Positions 10,241 to 19,194 of a stretch of 45,903 bases of DNA are shown here, in pieces. The stretch covers positions 1-45,903 of the forward strand of contig JAIBAK010000026.1 of NCBI GenBank assembly GCA_019695215.1. Reading direction: 5' to 3'. The notes beneath the pieces are model-generated. The model had not been told where the DNA came from, did not search any database, and saw only the letters and a list, made by a program, of their open reading frames with translations. Every line of letters starts with the position of its first letter. Position 1 is the first letter of the stretch. Both the position numbers and the translations under genes were made by a program. The DNA comes from Bacteroidia bacterium. GTDB lineage: Bacteria; Bacteroidota; Bacteroidia; UKL13-3.

Positions 10241-10561
10241 ATGCTTGAACGTGTTTACAATTTTTTTAAAGATCATTTGACGGAAACATTTTCGCTAAGT
10301 TCCCTTGCATGGGGATTTATTCAAAAAGTTTCTAAATGGGTATTCAATAAGTGGTATAGCAGGCGCAAGGAAGTAATCACGGTGCTTGGAATGTTTACAA
10401 TCGCATGGGTCCTTATAAGGCTAGAATCAATTAAACTATATAAGCCATCCCCAAAAATCCAAATGAACATCATGGTTATTCTTGTTTGTACAGTTGTGGT
10501 TCTTTGCTTATATATGTTGAGTAAACAGAAGAAAAATAAACAAGTATCAAAAAATATATAA
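10241..10561 (+). CDS. Small two-helix membrane protein, unknown function
   Basis: A 106-aa protein I do not recognise. An in-frame GTG at 10202 would add 13 residues, but the ATG at 10241 has an AAAAGGAG ribosome-binding sequence just upstream and a promoter-like -7 box between the two candidates, so I choose the ATG. The N-terminal 50 residues are amphipathic and basic (FFKDH, KWYSRRKE). Two membrane helices follow (about residues 46-62 and 76-96), and the tail is Lys-rich, suggesting a cytoplasmic C-terminus. It lies between the GIY-YIG-like gene and the convergent NYN-LOTUS gene. No motif points to a function. Confidence 0.55.
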   Translation: MLERVYNFFKDHLTETFSLSSLAWGFIQKVSKWVFNKWYSRRKEVITVLGMFTIAWVLIRLESIKLYKPSPKIQMNIMVILVCTVVVLCLYMLSKQKKNKQVSKNI

Positions 10562-10606
10562 GTAGTTCATTTTTGAAGTTGTTAATAGATAATATGGGAC
10601 AAGAAA

Positions 10607-11368
10607 TTACTTCTGGTTCTTTAATTTGATATAGGCCGAAGTATTGTTATCTTTATATTCAAGTTCAAAAAATTGAGACAGGCTCTTAAATAGGGATGTC
10701 ATTGTTGCGAATCCATAAGTCCTTGGATCAAAACTAGGGTCAAGTTTTCTGAGTGCTGTTCCAACCACTCCCATATAAGCCAATCCTGAGTCATCAACAG
10801 CCATTTGGAAGGCGTTCATTAATTGCTGTAGATCCAGAGCTTTCTTCGTTATTTTACTTTGGGGAAGTTCAACCTTAGTATTAACTTTTACAGCATTCTT
10901 TACTTGATTATCCTCATTCTCTCCCTGCGAAACCAAATTTTCAGTGTAAATAAAAATATCGCATGCATTAACAAATGCATCCGTAGTTTTCTTTGCCTCT
11001 CCAATACCCATCACAAATATACCTTCCTCCTTGATTCTTTGTGCAAGTCCAGTGTAATCACTGTCACTTGATGCAATACAGAAACCGGATACAGTTTTAC
11101 TGTGTAAAATATCCATTGCATCTATGATCATTGCGGTATCCGTAGCATTTTTACCTTTTGCAAAAGCAAACTTTTGCATCGGGCGTATTGAATGTTTATT
11201 AATTTGTTCTTTCCATCCCGATAACCGATTATCAGTCCAATCACCATACACCCTTTTTATAGTAATCTTTCCGTACTTTCCAGCTTCGGCCAATAATCCT
11301 TCAATGAATTTAGATTGCGCATTGTCACCATCGATAAGGAGGGCGATTTTCTTTTCGGCTTGGGTCAT
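10607..11368 (-). CDS. NYN-domain RNase-like protein with OST-HTH/LOTUS domain
   Basis: A 253-aa cytoplasmic protein. Residues about 6-145 form a NYN (PIN-like) nuclease domain. IALLIDGDN gives acidic residues D13 and D15, ATDTAM gives D77, and ASSDSDYTGL gives D102 and D104. This is the expected acidic cluster for metal-dependent RNA cleavage. A charged linker leads to a C-terminal OST-HTH/LOTUS domain (about 175-250, containing MGVVGTALRKLDPSF and YGFATMTSLFKS), a winged-helix fold that binds RNA. This domain pair is common in bacteria, but its substrates are mostly unknown. The gene is convergent with the small membrane protein. A 24-bp palindrome at 11381-11404 lies 12 bp upstream of the start and may be an operator. 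Confidence 0.85.
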   Translation of the reverse strand: MTQAEKKIALLIDGDNAQSKFIEGLLAEAGKYGKITIKRVYGDWTDNRLSGWKEQINKHSIRPMQKFAFAKGKNATDTAMIIDAMDILHSKTVSGFCIASSDSDYTGLAQRIKEEGIFVMGIGEAKKTTDAFVNACDIFIYTENLVSQGENEDNQVKNAVKVNTKVELPQSKITKKALDLQQLMNAFQMAVDDSGLAYMGVVGTALRKLDPSFDPRTYGFATMTSLFKSLSQFFELEYKDNNTSAYIKLKNQK

Positions 11369-11380
11369 AGTATTTAATTG

Positions 11381-11404
11381 GTTATTTTTTACTGTAAAAA
11401 TAAC
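11381..11404. promoter_or_regulatory. Palindrome upstream of the NYN-LOTUS gene
   Basis: GTTATTTTT and AAAAATAAC form a perfect 9-bp inverted repeat around a 6-nt centre (TACTGT). It lies just before the NYN-LOTUS start codon. The stem is AT-only apart from its ends, so a DNA-binding operator is more plausible than a strong RNA hairpin. The binding factor is unknown. Confidence 0.35.
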
Positions 11405-11555
11405 TATTCTCTATCCAGTTTGAATCAGTAATAAAATTATTTAATTGGCGAGATGGTGCAACAAATAAGATCAGAAAACAACACATGTTTTCTCAATACT
11501 GGACAGTATGTATAGTGATGGCTTTCTAATATCTGTACGTTTGGGTGTACGCAAC

Positions 11556-11585
11556 AAAAAAAATAGCCCTTGAATATCAAGGGCT
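11556..11585 (-). terminator. Intrinsic terminator of the tRNA-Arg transcript
   Basis: On the minus strand AGCCCTTGA and TCAAGGGCT form a perfect 9-bp stem around a 3-nt loop (11565-11585). The stem is followed by TA and eight T (11556-11563). It sits 15 nt after the 3-prime end of tRNA-Arg. Confidence 0.85.
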
Positions 11586-11599
11586 TTAAAACTTATTTG

Positions 11600-11671
11600 T
11601 AGTCCCGACAGGAATCGAACCTGTATCAAAAGTTTAGGAAACTTCTATTCTATCCATTGAACTACGGGACC
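11600..11671 (-). tRNA. tRNA-Arg (anticodon CCU)
   Basis: A 72-nt cloverleaf on the minus strand. The acceptor GGTCCCG/CGGGACT has seven pairs, one a G-T. The D arm is GTTC/GAAT. The anticodon stem GAAGT/ACTTT closes the loop TTCCTAA, so the anticodon is CCT (CCU in RNA, reading AGG). The T arm ACAGG-TTCGATT-CCTGT is perfect. The discriminator is A and no CCA is encoded. A strong terminator follows at 11556-11585. A degenerate copy lies 24 nt upstream in the direction of transcription. Confidence 0.93.
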
Positions 11672-11695
11672 AAAAAAGAACTACAATAATACACA

Positions 11696-11767
11696 TGTCC
11701 CGGTCGGAATCGAACCTGTATCAATCCCGCAAGTGCGGGACTATTCTATCCATTGAACTACGGGACC
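11696..11767 (-). pseudogene. Degenerate tRNA-Arg copy (tRNA pseudogene)
   Basis: The 5-prime half (acceptor strand, D arm, about 28 nt) and the T-loop with the 5-prime T strand are identical to the neighbouring tRNA-Arg(CCU). The anticodon arm is replaced by GTCCCGC-ACTT-GCGGGAT, which folds as a 7-bp hairpin (one G-T) with a 4-nt loop. There is no 7-nt loop and no U33. The 3-prime T strand is CCGAC, leaving only two of five T-stem pairs, and the terminal acceptor pair G1-A72 is mismatched. This is not a functional tRNA by any rule I know. It is probably co-transcribed with, and upstream of, the intact tRNA. Confidence 0.75.
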
Positions 11768-11777
11768 AAATGCCCCG

Positions 11778-11785
11778 CAAAAATA
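11778..11785 (-). promoter_or_regulatory. -7 box for the tRNA transcript
   Basis: TATTTTTG on the minus strand matches TAnnTTTG and lies 10 nt before the degenerate tRNA copy. No clear TTG is seen at the expected -33 position. Confidence 0.4.
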
Positions 11786-11877
11786 CACCAATGGCAGGGT
11801 AAATAAAAATGCGGTCTAATGCCTTAAATCACAAGGGAAATATGCAAATTTGAGCCATTAACAATAAAAGGGTATTT

Positions 11878-12318
11878 ATGAAATATACACTTTGGGTGCT
11901 GATGCTATGCTCCGCTTTTTTTACGGCACAGGCACAGGAAACGGTACAAAAAAAGAAATCGAAACCGGCTGGGGCCGATACGGTAAAGGATTATAAAAAT
12001 TACCCGTACTGGATTACCATGATGGATGATACTGCGGCCAATTACTTTGAAGTATGCAAAGCCTTTTATGCTTATTGGGAAGGCAAAATAAAACCGGTGC
12101 GCGAGGATAACGAGGCACACAATATTTTTTCGGACGGGGAGCAGGATGATGAAGAAATCCTTCCATCGGAATATACGTACGAGTACAAACGGTTTAAATT
12201 CTGGGAGCGGTATTACCGCGATTTGCATGATGAAATCGGACTCATCTTTTCGGCCGACCGCATCATAGCCGAGTGGCGCGCCCGGATGGAAGCCGAAAGA
12301 AAGGAGGGTGCAAGATGA
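11878..12318 (+). CDS. Small secreted protein paired with the sortilin-propeller protein
   Basis: A 146-aa protein with a signal peptide (about residues 1-20, ending AQAQ). A Lys-rich stretch is followed by conserved-looking aromatic text: NYFEVCKAFYAYWEGK (about 58-73) and YKRFKFWERYYRDL (about 101-114). From memory, similar YWEGK ... FKRWE segments often sit at the N-terminus of, or just before, large sortilin-like T9SS proteins in this phylum. Here it is a separate gene, and its stop overlaps the next start in an ATGA arrangement (ATG at 12315), so translation is coupled. The family resemblance is recollection. The signal peptide and the overlap are seen directly. Function is unknown. Confidence 0.7.
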   Translation: MKYTLWVLMLCSAFFTAQAQETVQKKKSKPAGADTVKDYKNYPYWITMMDDTAANYFEVCKAFYAYWEGKIKPVREDNEAHNIFSDGEQDDEEILPSEYTYEYKRFKFWERYYRDLHDEIGLIFSADRIIAEWRARMEAERKEGAR

Positions 12319-15300
12319 AAAGGGTAGTATTATTTTTTGCCTGTATAGGTGCTTCTTTTGCCTCCATAGCACAAAACTTGGATAACTGGACGCAATTGGG
12401 AATGGTAAAGTTTCCCGACAATCCCAGCGTACAAACCACCGGGATGGGCAGGGTGAGCGAGCTGGTGTATCACCCTGCTGATTCCAATACGCTGTTTGCG
12501 GTATCTGCTTCGGGTGGATTATGGAAAAGCAGCAATGAAGCGCAAACATGGAAATCGCTTACCGATAAATTACCGCGAACCGCTTGCGCATCGGTATGCC
12601 TTAACAAATGGAATCCCAACACCATTTACCTGGGAACCGGTGATGCCAATTACAACAGCACCGGCATGGGTGTTTGGAAAAGTATTGACGGAGGTAAAAC
12701 CTGGTTTCAGTCAAATAGCGGCATGGGAAATAAGCTGGTATCGAAAATGCTGATGCATCCAGCCGATTCAAATACGCTTATTGCCGCCTGTTCAGATGGA
12801 ATTTATAAAACCTACAACGGGGGAAGTACCTGGACGAAAAAAACAACGGTAACGGCCAGCTATCGCGATTTAGTGATAAAGGCCCGCAGCGGAACACAAA
12901 TATTATATGCCGCTACGGATGGAAATTTTTACCGCTCATACGATATGGGCGAGAACTGGATTTCGTCAAACATTTATTCGGGTTTAACTCCGGCAGGAAT
13001 AAAAATAGGAGTAAGTCCGGCCGATAGTCAGGTACTGTATTGCGTGGTTTGGAAAAGCACCGGAAATCGTTTTGGCGGTTTGTATAAATCGGTTGATGAC
13101 GGCAATTCATTTACGCTGCAATCCGATACACCGAATATTCTTGGATACAGCAGTAACGGATCTACGGCCGATGGACAGGGAGCCTATAATTTGTGCATTG
13201 CAGTTGACCCGGTAAACATCAACACCATTTATGTGGGGGCTATTTGTATATGGAAATCGACCAACTCGGGCGCTTCGTGGACACTCAAATCGCATTGGGC
13301 CTATGGGGTACATGCAGATAAACATTGTTTCGTTTTTTCGCCCTACAATCCCAATAAACTCATCATTACGCACGATGGCGGACTGGACCGAACCGTGAAT
13401 GGCGGCAACACGTGGACCACGCTAAGCGATGGACTCAGCGCTTCAGAATTTTATAAGATGGGGCAAAGTATGCTGCGCAAGGAAATTGTGATAGGCGGAT
13501 TGCAGGATAACGGATTGAATATTTACCGCAACGGAGTTTTTGCTACGATTAAAGGGGGCGACTGGACCGGTGACTTTACGTTTGATTACCGCGATACCAA
13601 TGTGCTTTATTTTAACGGAGGCAACCGCAAATTTGTAAACGGAGGCGAGGAGAGCATTAACGGAAGTGGCATTTACACCCTTAATGCCTCTGATACCAAC
13701 ATGATGTTTTATGCCACTACCGAGGTATATCGTACCACCAACTTAAAGGCATCGCCATCTACCAATGTTTCTTGGACACAAATAAGCAACAGCCTGGGCG
13801 GAACCAACACTCCAACCATCACCACTATGGCGTATAATGCAGCGGGTGCCTGCCTGTATGTAGGAAGAAATGACGGGTCGTTGTTTCGTTCGGATAATAT
13901 TACATCTGCCACCCCATCATTTGCTCAACTCACCAAACCATCGGGCAATATAGGTCAGATTTTGGTTCATCAGCGGGATCCTAATTTTGTCATCATTATT
14001 ATCGGGACAAAAATTTACCGGTCATCCAACAAAGGGCAAACCTGGACGGATATAAGCATGAACCTTCCTGCACTTAATTTGGTGAAAGTGCTGGTAGATG
14101 AATATTCAGCCGACACTGTGCTGTACGCAGCCAATGCGCTTGGAGTGTATTATACTAAAAGGTATTTACCTTACTGGAGTTCTTTTTCGGCTTCCATGCC
14201 TACGATAGCACCCATTTCGGATATGGAAATTTACCGCGATACGCTTACCGTGGGTAACAGCCGTTTGCGCATGAGCACGTATGGACGCGGTATCTGGCAA
14301 ACGGATTTATTTAATCAGGTTGCCACTAAACCAACAGCCGATTTTTCGTACTATGCTGCATCAGCCAGTTGCAGTCCGTATTATTTTCTCAATGATATTT
14401 CAACGGGAACACCTTCCTCTCGGAGGTGGACCATCACTCCCGCTACCGGATGGAGTTTTATTAACGGATCTGATTCTTCCTATCGCGTGGCAGAAATAAA
14501 ATTCAATGCTCCCGGAAATTACCTCATCAGTTTAACTGTTTCGAATAGCTCAGGCACTTCGGTAAAAAGTGTTCCAATGGTTATTTCTACTTTAGGTATT
14601 GCAGCATCCTGCGTTCCGTCTACTGCCAATTTGGGTGGTTACACTATTGGTATTTATCGTTTTGAAATGAACACCATTGATAAATCCTCCGGGTATTCAG
14701 TCAATGCCAATCCCAATATCGAAGATTATTCATGCAATGTATCTACAACCGTAAAACCGGGTGGTGTGTACACAGCAGCCATTACTAACGGTAACTCGTA
14801 CAACGAAACCGGCCGCGTGTATATTGATTACAATAACAATGGCATTTTTGAAACCACCGAACTGGCCTGTTCTTTTACCAGCGGACAGGGAAGACGTACG
14901 GCCACTATCACTATTCCCTCTAATCCTGCTGTGGTAAACACTTACCTGCGCATGCGTGTAATTAGCGACTATAGTGCGTTAACGGGTGCATGCGGCCCCC
15001 TGAGTTACGGTCAGGCCGAGGATTACGCTTTGCTCATTGATACGGTAAAACCAATTGTTAGTATTTCTGTTCCCAAACCGCAGGTTAATCAATCATTCAC
15101 CGCTACGTTTACACTTAATAAATATGTTACAGCTTTTAATGCTTCGGCCGTGAGTGTGCAAAACGGAATACTGAGTAACATCAGTCAAACTGGTCCGTTA
15201 ACGTATACGGCTTTGGTGGTGCCTGCACAAAATGGTAAAGTGAAACTTACTGTTGCCGCAGGAAAACTTACTGACATGGCAGGAAATACAAACAACGCAG

Positions 15301-17039
15301 TGAGTGATTCAACAGTTTTCTTTCTTGGGTTTAATTCATTTACGTTTCCGGGTTTAAGTATTAAAGATAGTCTTTCTACCAGCATTACGGGAGGGAGAAT
15401 AGATGTGACCTTACCTTACGGGACAAACCTTACCGCATTGATATCGCGTTTTACAACAAGCGCAAATGCCTCGGCAAAAATCGGAGGCATTAAACAAACC
15501 AGCGATGTGTCGGCAGCTGATTTTTCTTCGGTGGTTTCTTACGTGCTTAAAAGTGCCGATTCCTTGTGCAGCAATACCTGGAACGTGTATGTAAAAATAC
15601 AGGTAAACCGACAATGCAGTCTGCTCACTTTTGCATCGATGGCCCCGGCTGTCAATTCAAATATTACACACACGGCAAACGGAGGAACTGTTCAGTTGGT
15701 TTTGCCTTTTGGTACGCCCAAAACTAATCTGGTGACTGCATTTACATTATCCGACAGTGCCACGGCATATATCGGTTCAGTGAAACAGATCAGCGGCAGT
15801 ACGGCCAACAATTTTACCAACACCGTTACCTACACCATCAAAGCGCAGGATACTTCTTACAAGTGCTATTACTATGTGCAGGTGAGCGAAGGATTAAGTA
15901 ACCTGTGTGATATGCTTTCGTATTCCATTGTTTCGCCTGCGGCCAGCGGAACCATTAATGGTACAGTGATTACAGCCAATGTACCTTTCGGAACACCACT
16001 CACCTCGCTGGTAGCCGCCTTCACCATTTCCGACAGTGCAACTATAAAGGTCAATACAACCACACAGGTTAGCGGAAGTACTGCCAATAATTTCTCGGAT
16101 ACGGTAAAATATGAAGTGACCGCGCAAAATGGCATCAATAAAAAAATCTATTCGGTAAAAGTAAACACGTTGCCCAATACCTCCTGTGAGCTATTGACGT
16201 TTTATTTCACCGGACCAACAATAACAGGAGTAATTACCCCCACGGCCGGTGGCGGGTATGTGCACCTGACGGTACCCTTCGGAACTGATATCCGTTACCT
16301 GGCTTCGTGTTTCACCATTTCTGATTCGGCACGGATCAAAATAAACGGAGTGATACAGTCATGCGGATTGACACGCAATTTTACTGATACGGTATTTTAT
16401 GATGTAGTGGCGCAGGACGGGGTGCATACCAAAACATATGCGGTGATAGTGAAAGTAACTCCCAATACCGACTGCGATTTGCTTACTTATAAATTAACAA
16501 ACCCGCTTACCAATGCCGTAATTACGCAAACAACAGGAGGAGGAAACGTAGATCTGGTAGTATCGCCTTCGGTTAATTTAAGCAGCCTTATTGCCGCTTT
16601 TACTGTTTCGGATAGTGCTAAGGCAACAGTGAACGGTGTGCCGCAGCAAAGTGGAATTACTGCAAATAATTATACATCCCCTTTTACTTTTACCGTTACA
16701 TCACAAAACGGGGCACAAGCAAAAAATTATACGGTAACGGTAACTTACAATACCGGAGTATTTGCTGCCACAGCCGGTGGAATGGCCAAAGTTGTACCAA
16801 ATCCGTCAGATGGGAATTTCCATTTTATGTTTCAGAGCAATTACTCCGTTTCAGAGCCGGTATTGGTGCGCGTGGTGGATATATTGGGCAGGGAAGTGTT
16901 TAAGGAAAAAGTACTTTGTTCTCCATCAGGAAATACCTGCACACACCGGTTTGATTTAAGCACACAGCCTAAAGGAATTTACCTGCTCAAGTTTGAGCAA
17001 AACGGTACAGAAGGAATATTGCGTATTTGTGTAAAATAA
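12315..17039 (+). CDS. Sortilin/BNR-propeller T9SS protein with GEVED and DUF5018-like repeats
   Basis: A 1574-aa exported protein. The ATG at 12315 has AAGGAGGG upstream and opens a signal peptide (KRVVLFFACIGASFASIAQ). A GTG at 12273 in the same frame is inside the previous gene and is rejected. Residues about 21-660 are a BNR/sortilin-like propeller region with repeated GLWKS, GVWKSIDGGKTW and IWKSTNSGASW motifs. A PKD-like segment (about 670-755) follows, then a GEVED domain (about 780-905, containing IDYNNNGIFE and GQAEDYALL), an Ig-like domain (about 915-1005), and five consecutive repeats of about 93 aa (about 1005-1478) resembling DUF5018. The end (KVVPNPSDGNFHF to the last residue) is a T9SS sorting domain. 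Its stop is only 2 nt from the convergent metG stop. Confidence 0.88.
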   Translation: MKRVVLFFACIGASFASIAQNLDNWTQLGMVKFPDNPSVQTTGMGRVSELVYHPADSNTLFAVSASGGLWKSSNEAQTWKSLTDKLPRTACASVCLNKWNPNTIYLGTGDANYNSTGMGVWKSIDGGKTWFQSNSGMGNKLVSKMLMHPADSNTLIAACSDGIYKTYNGGSTWTKKTTVTASYRDLVIKARSGTQILYAATDGNFYRSYDMGENWISSNIYSGLTPAGIKIGVSPADSQVLYCVVWKSTGNRFGGLYKSVDDGNSFTLQSDTPNILGYSSNGSTADGQGAYNLCIAVDPVNINTIYVGAICIWKSTNSGASWTLKSHWAYGVHADKHCFVFSPYNPNKLIITHDGGLDRTVNGGNTWTTLSDGLSASEFYKMGQSMLRKEIVIGGLQDNGLNIYRNGVFATIKGGDWTGDFTFDYRDTNVLYFNGGNRKFVNGGEESINGSGIYTLNASDTNMMFYATTEVYRTTNLKASPSTNVSWTQISNSLGGTNTPTITTMAYNAAGACLYVGRNDGSLFRSDNITSATPSFAQLTKPSGNIGQILVHQRDPNFVIIIIGTKIYRSSNKGQTWTDISMNLPALNLVKVLVDEYSADTVLYAANALGVYYTKRYLPYWSSFSASMPTIAPISDMEIYRDTLTVGNSRLRMSTYGRGIWQTDLFNQVATKPTADFSYYAASASCSPYYFLNDISTGTPSSRRWTITPATGWSFINGSDSSYRVAEIKFNAPGNYLISLTVSNSSGTSVKSVPMVISTLGIAASCVPSTANLGGYTIGIYRFEMNTIDKSSGYSVNANPNIEDYSCNVSTTVKPGGVYTAAITNGNSYNETGRVYIDYNNNGIFETTELACSFTSGQGRRTATITIPSNPAVVNTYLRMRVISDYSALTGACGPLSYGQAEDYALLIDTVKPIVSISVPKPQVNQSFTATFTLNKYVTAFNASAVSVQNGILSNISQTGPLTYTALVVPAQNGKVKLTVAAGKLTDMAGNTNNAVSDSTVFFLGFNSFTFPGLSIKDSLSTSITGGRIDVTLPYGTNLTALISRFTTSANASAKIGGIKQTSDVSAADFSSVVSYVLKSADSLCSNTWNVYVKIQVNRQCSLLTFASMAPAVNSNITHTANGGTVQLVLPFGTPKTNLVTAFTLSDSATAYIGSVKQISGSTANNFTNTVTYTIKAQDTSYKCYYYVQVSEGLSNLCDMLSYSIVSPAASGTINGTVITANVPFGTPLTSLVAAFTISDSATIKVNTTTQVSGSTANNFSDTVKYEVTAQNGINKKIYSVKVNTLPNTSCELLTFYFTGPTITGVITPTAGGGYVHLTVPFGTDIRYLASCFTISDSARIKINGVIQSCGLTRNFTDTVFYDVVAQDGVHTKTYAVIVKVTPNTDCDLLTYKLTNPLTNAVITQTTGGGNVDLVVSPSVNLSSLIAAFTVSDSAKATVNGVPQQSGITANNYTSPFTFTVTSQNGAQAKNYTVTVTYNTGVFAATAGGMAKVVPNPSDGNFHFMFQSNYSVSEPVLVRVVDILGREVFKEKVLCSPSGNTCTHRFDLSTQPKGIYLLKFEQNGTEGILRICVK

Positions 17040-17041
17040 AC

Positions 17042-19090
17042 TTAAGCTACTCCGCTTCCGTTGGCTGTGATAACCGATGGAGATACAAAAACCAGCTTAC
17101 CCGAAGGTTCCTTGGCCATTAAAATCATTCCCTGCGATTCGATACCTTTCATTTTGCGCGGGGCAAGGTTGATGAGAATGCATACTTGTTTCCCAATGAT
17201 ATCTTCAGGTTGGTGGTATTCAGCAATACCTGAAACCACCGTAAGTTGGTCAAGTCCGGTATCAATTTTTAACTTGAGCAGTTTATCCGTTTTAGGTACC
17301 CGCTCGGCTTCCAGAATAGTTCCGACACGAATGTCATTTTTGGCAAAATCTTCAAACGTAATCTCTGGTTTTGCCTCTTCTATATTGGAAGTGGTGGTGG
17401 AAGTTGAATTCATCACTTTACTTGCTTGCAATTTGGCTAATTGTTTTTCGATTTCGGAGTCTTCAATTGGTTTGAAAAGTAAGAATGCTTCGTTGAGTGA
17501 ATGACCTTGAATTAACTTTTCACCTTTACTATTCAGCTGTGTAAAAATGCTTGCTGAAGTAGCGGGCAAAAACGGGTTTAATACACTTGCCAGCAAGCGG
17601 CAATACTCAAGCGAAGAAGCTAAAATAAAACGCACGGATGCCTCATCTGATTTAATGAGTTTCCATGGTTCTGTTTCCTGCAGGTATTTGTTTCCGTTGC
17701 GGGCAAGGTCAATGGCATCAAACAATGCCTCACGAAAGGAAAAGGTAGAAAGTTTTTGTTCAATTTCTTTCTGTTGTATGGCAAACGTTGAAAAAAGCGC
17801 ATCTGTTTTTTCAAGTGTTGTTGGAGAGGCCTCACGTGCAGTTGTATCTGTGGGAACTTTCCCATCAAAAAACTTCCAGGTGAGTACCATCACACGATTC
17901 ACAAAATTGCCCAGAATAGCCACCAGTTCATTATTCACCCGAGCCTGATAATCTTTCCAGCTAAAATCGCTGTCCTTGGTTTCGGGAGCAATAGAGGTGA
18001 GTACATAACGTAGTTCATCCTGCCGTCCCGGAAAATCTTCAAGGTACTCATGCAGCCACACCGCCCAGTTGCGTGAAGTGGAAATTTTTTCTCCTTCCAG
18101 ATTCAGAAATTCGTTGGCGGGTACATTGGCAGGAAGCACATATCCTCCGTGCTGCATCAGCATCATCGGAAAAATGATGGCATGAAACACAATATTGTCT
18201 TTACCTATGAAATGAATGAGGGCAGTATCATCTGCCTTCCAATATTTTTCCCATTCGCTGCTACCATTAAAATATTCTTTGGTAGCCGAGATGTATCCAA
18301 TAGGAGCATCAAACCAAACATACAAAACTTTTCCATCAGCACCTTTTAATGGCACGGGTACTCCCCAATCCAAATCACGCGTCATGGCACGGGGTTGCAG
18401 TCCTTCGTTCAGCCAGCTGCCGCATTGCCCTTTGATATTGCTTTTCCAGTGCTCAAAGCGTTTAATATACTCTTTAAATTCCGGTGACTGCTGAATATCG
18501 CCCATAGGCAAAAACCAATTTTTGGTTTCTTTTAAAACCGGAGCTGCTCCGCTTAACGCTGAGCGGGGGTTGATCAAATCCATTGGACTCAAACTGCTTC
18601 CGCATTTCTCGCACTGGTCGCCATAAGCGTTTTCGTTACCACACTTAGGGCAGGTACCTGTGATGTATCGGTCGGCTAAAAACTGATTGGCTTTTTCATC
18701 AAAATACTGTTGTGTGATTTCTTCTTTAAACACCCCTTTATCGTAGAGTGTTTTAAAAAAATCCTGTGCCGTTTCGTGGTGTGTTTTGGACGAAGTGCGT
18801 CCGTAATAATCAAACTGGATTCCGAAATTTTTAAAGGCATCGCCCATTAAGCGGTGATAGTGGTCAACAACTTCCTGCGGAGTTTTTCCTTCTTTTTTAG
18901 CTTTGATGGTAATAGGAACTCCGTGTTCGTCACTGCCGCAAATGAAGAGTACATCTTTTCCGGTAGCACGTAAGTAACGTACATAAATATCGGCCGGTAA
19001 ATAACAGCCCGCCAGGTGCCCAATGTGAACGGGGCCATTGGCATAGGGAAGAGCAGCTGTAACGGTATAGCGTTTGAATTCGTTGGTCAT
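17042..19090 (-). CDS. metG: Methionyl-tRNA synthetase with C-terminal tRNA-binding domain
   Basis: A 682-aa enzyme that charges initiator and elongator tRNA-Met with methionine. The class I signature PVHIGHLAG sits near residues 20-29. The zinc knuckle CPKCG ... CEKCG uses four Cys (C147, C150, C160, C163). The KMSKS loop is the variant KISTS (335-339), usual in this phylum. Residues about 575-682 are an OB-fold Trbp111-like domain ([19 protein letters not shown]) that aids tRNA binding and dimerisation. An upstream in-frame GTG at 19099 would add MRF, but it overlaps the predicted -7 box, so I start at the ATG at 19090. Transcription is then expected only a few bases before the start codon. 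Confidence 0.96.
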   Translation of the reverse strand: MTNEFKRYTVTAALPYANGPVHIGHLAGCYLPADIYVRYLRATGKDVLFICGSDEHGVPITIKAKKEGKTPQEVVDHYHRLMGDAFKNFGIQFDYYGRTSSKTHHETAQDFFKTLYDKGVFKEEITQQYFDEKANQFLADRYITGTCPKCGNENAYGDQCEKCGSSLSPMDLINPRSALSGAAPVLKETKNWFLPMGDIQQSPEFKEYIKRFEHWKSNIKGQCGSWLNEGLQPRAMTRDLDWGVPVPLKGADGKVLYVWFDAPIGYISATKEYFNGSSEWEKYWKADDTALIHFIGKDNIVFHAIIFPMMLMQHGGYVLPANVPANEFLNLEGEKISTSRNWAVWLHEYLEDFPGRQDELRYVLTSIAPETKDSDFSWKDYQARVNNELVAILGNFVNRVMVLTWKFFDGKVPTDTTAREASPTTLEKTDALFSTFAIQQKEIEQKLSTFSFREALFDAIDLARNGNKYLQETEPWKLIKSDEASVRFILASSLEYCRLLASVLNPFLPATSASIFTQLNSKGEKLIQGHSLNEAFLLFKPIEDSEIEKQLAKLQASKVMNSTSTTTSNIEEAKPEITFEDFAKNDIRVGTILEAERVPKTDKLLKLKIDTGLDQLTVVSGIAEYHQPEDIIGKQVCILINLAPRKMKGIESQGMILMAKEPSGKLVFVSPSVITANGSGVA

Positions 19091-19098
19091 AAAGCGCA

Positions 19099-19106
19099 CA
19101 AAGATA
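19099..19106 (-). promoter_or_regulatory. -7 box of metG
   Basis: TATCTTTG on the minus strand matches TAnnTTTG exactly. It ends 8 nt before the metG ATG, so the transcript would have little or no leader. No clear TTG occurs 19 nt upstream. Confidence 0.5.
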
Positions 19107-19194
19107 ATTTTTTAGTGCATTTATAGGTTAAATCTCTTATTCGTTTTTTTTTGTTCGAAAGAAGTGATTATGTCTTTTTTTTATCCTTTAATAA

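Noticed and set aside
11696..11767. Reading the second tRNA copy as a functional frameshift-suppressor tRNA with an 8-nt anticodon loop
   Set aside because: Position 33 is not U, the extra bases pair to extend the stem to 7 bp, and three of five T-stem pairs are lost.
12273..12317. GTG start for the 1574-aa protein
   Set aside because: It lies inside the preceding gene and would put a charged stretch before the signal peptide. The ATG at 12315 has a ribosome-binding site and a clean signal peptide.
15330..16750. Five repeats of about 93 aa in the giant protein as an assembly duplication
   Set aside because: The copies differ substantially in sequence, so they are old protein-domain repeats.
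17060..19090. KISTS in place of KMSKS in MetRS as a possible defect
   Set aside because: This variant is common in MetRS of this phylum and the rest of the enzyme is complete.
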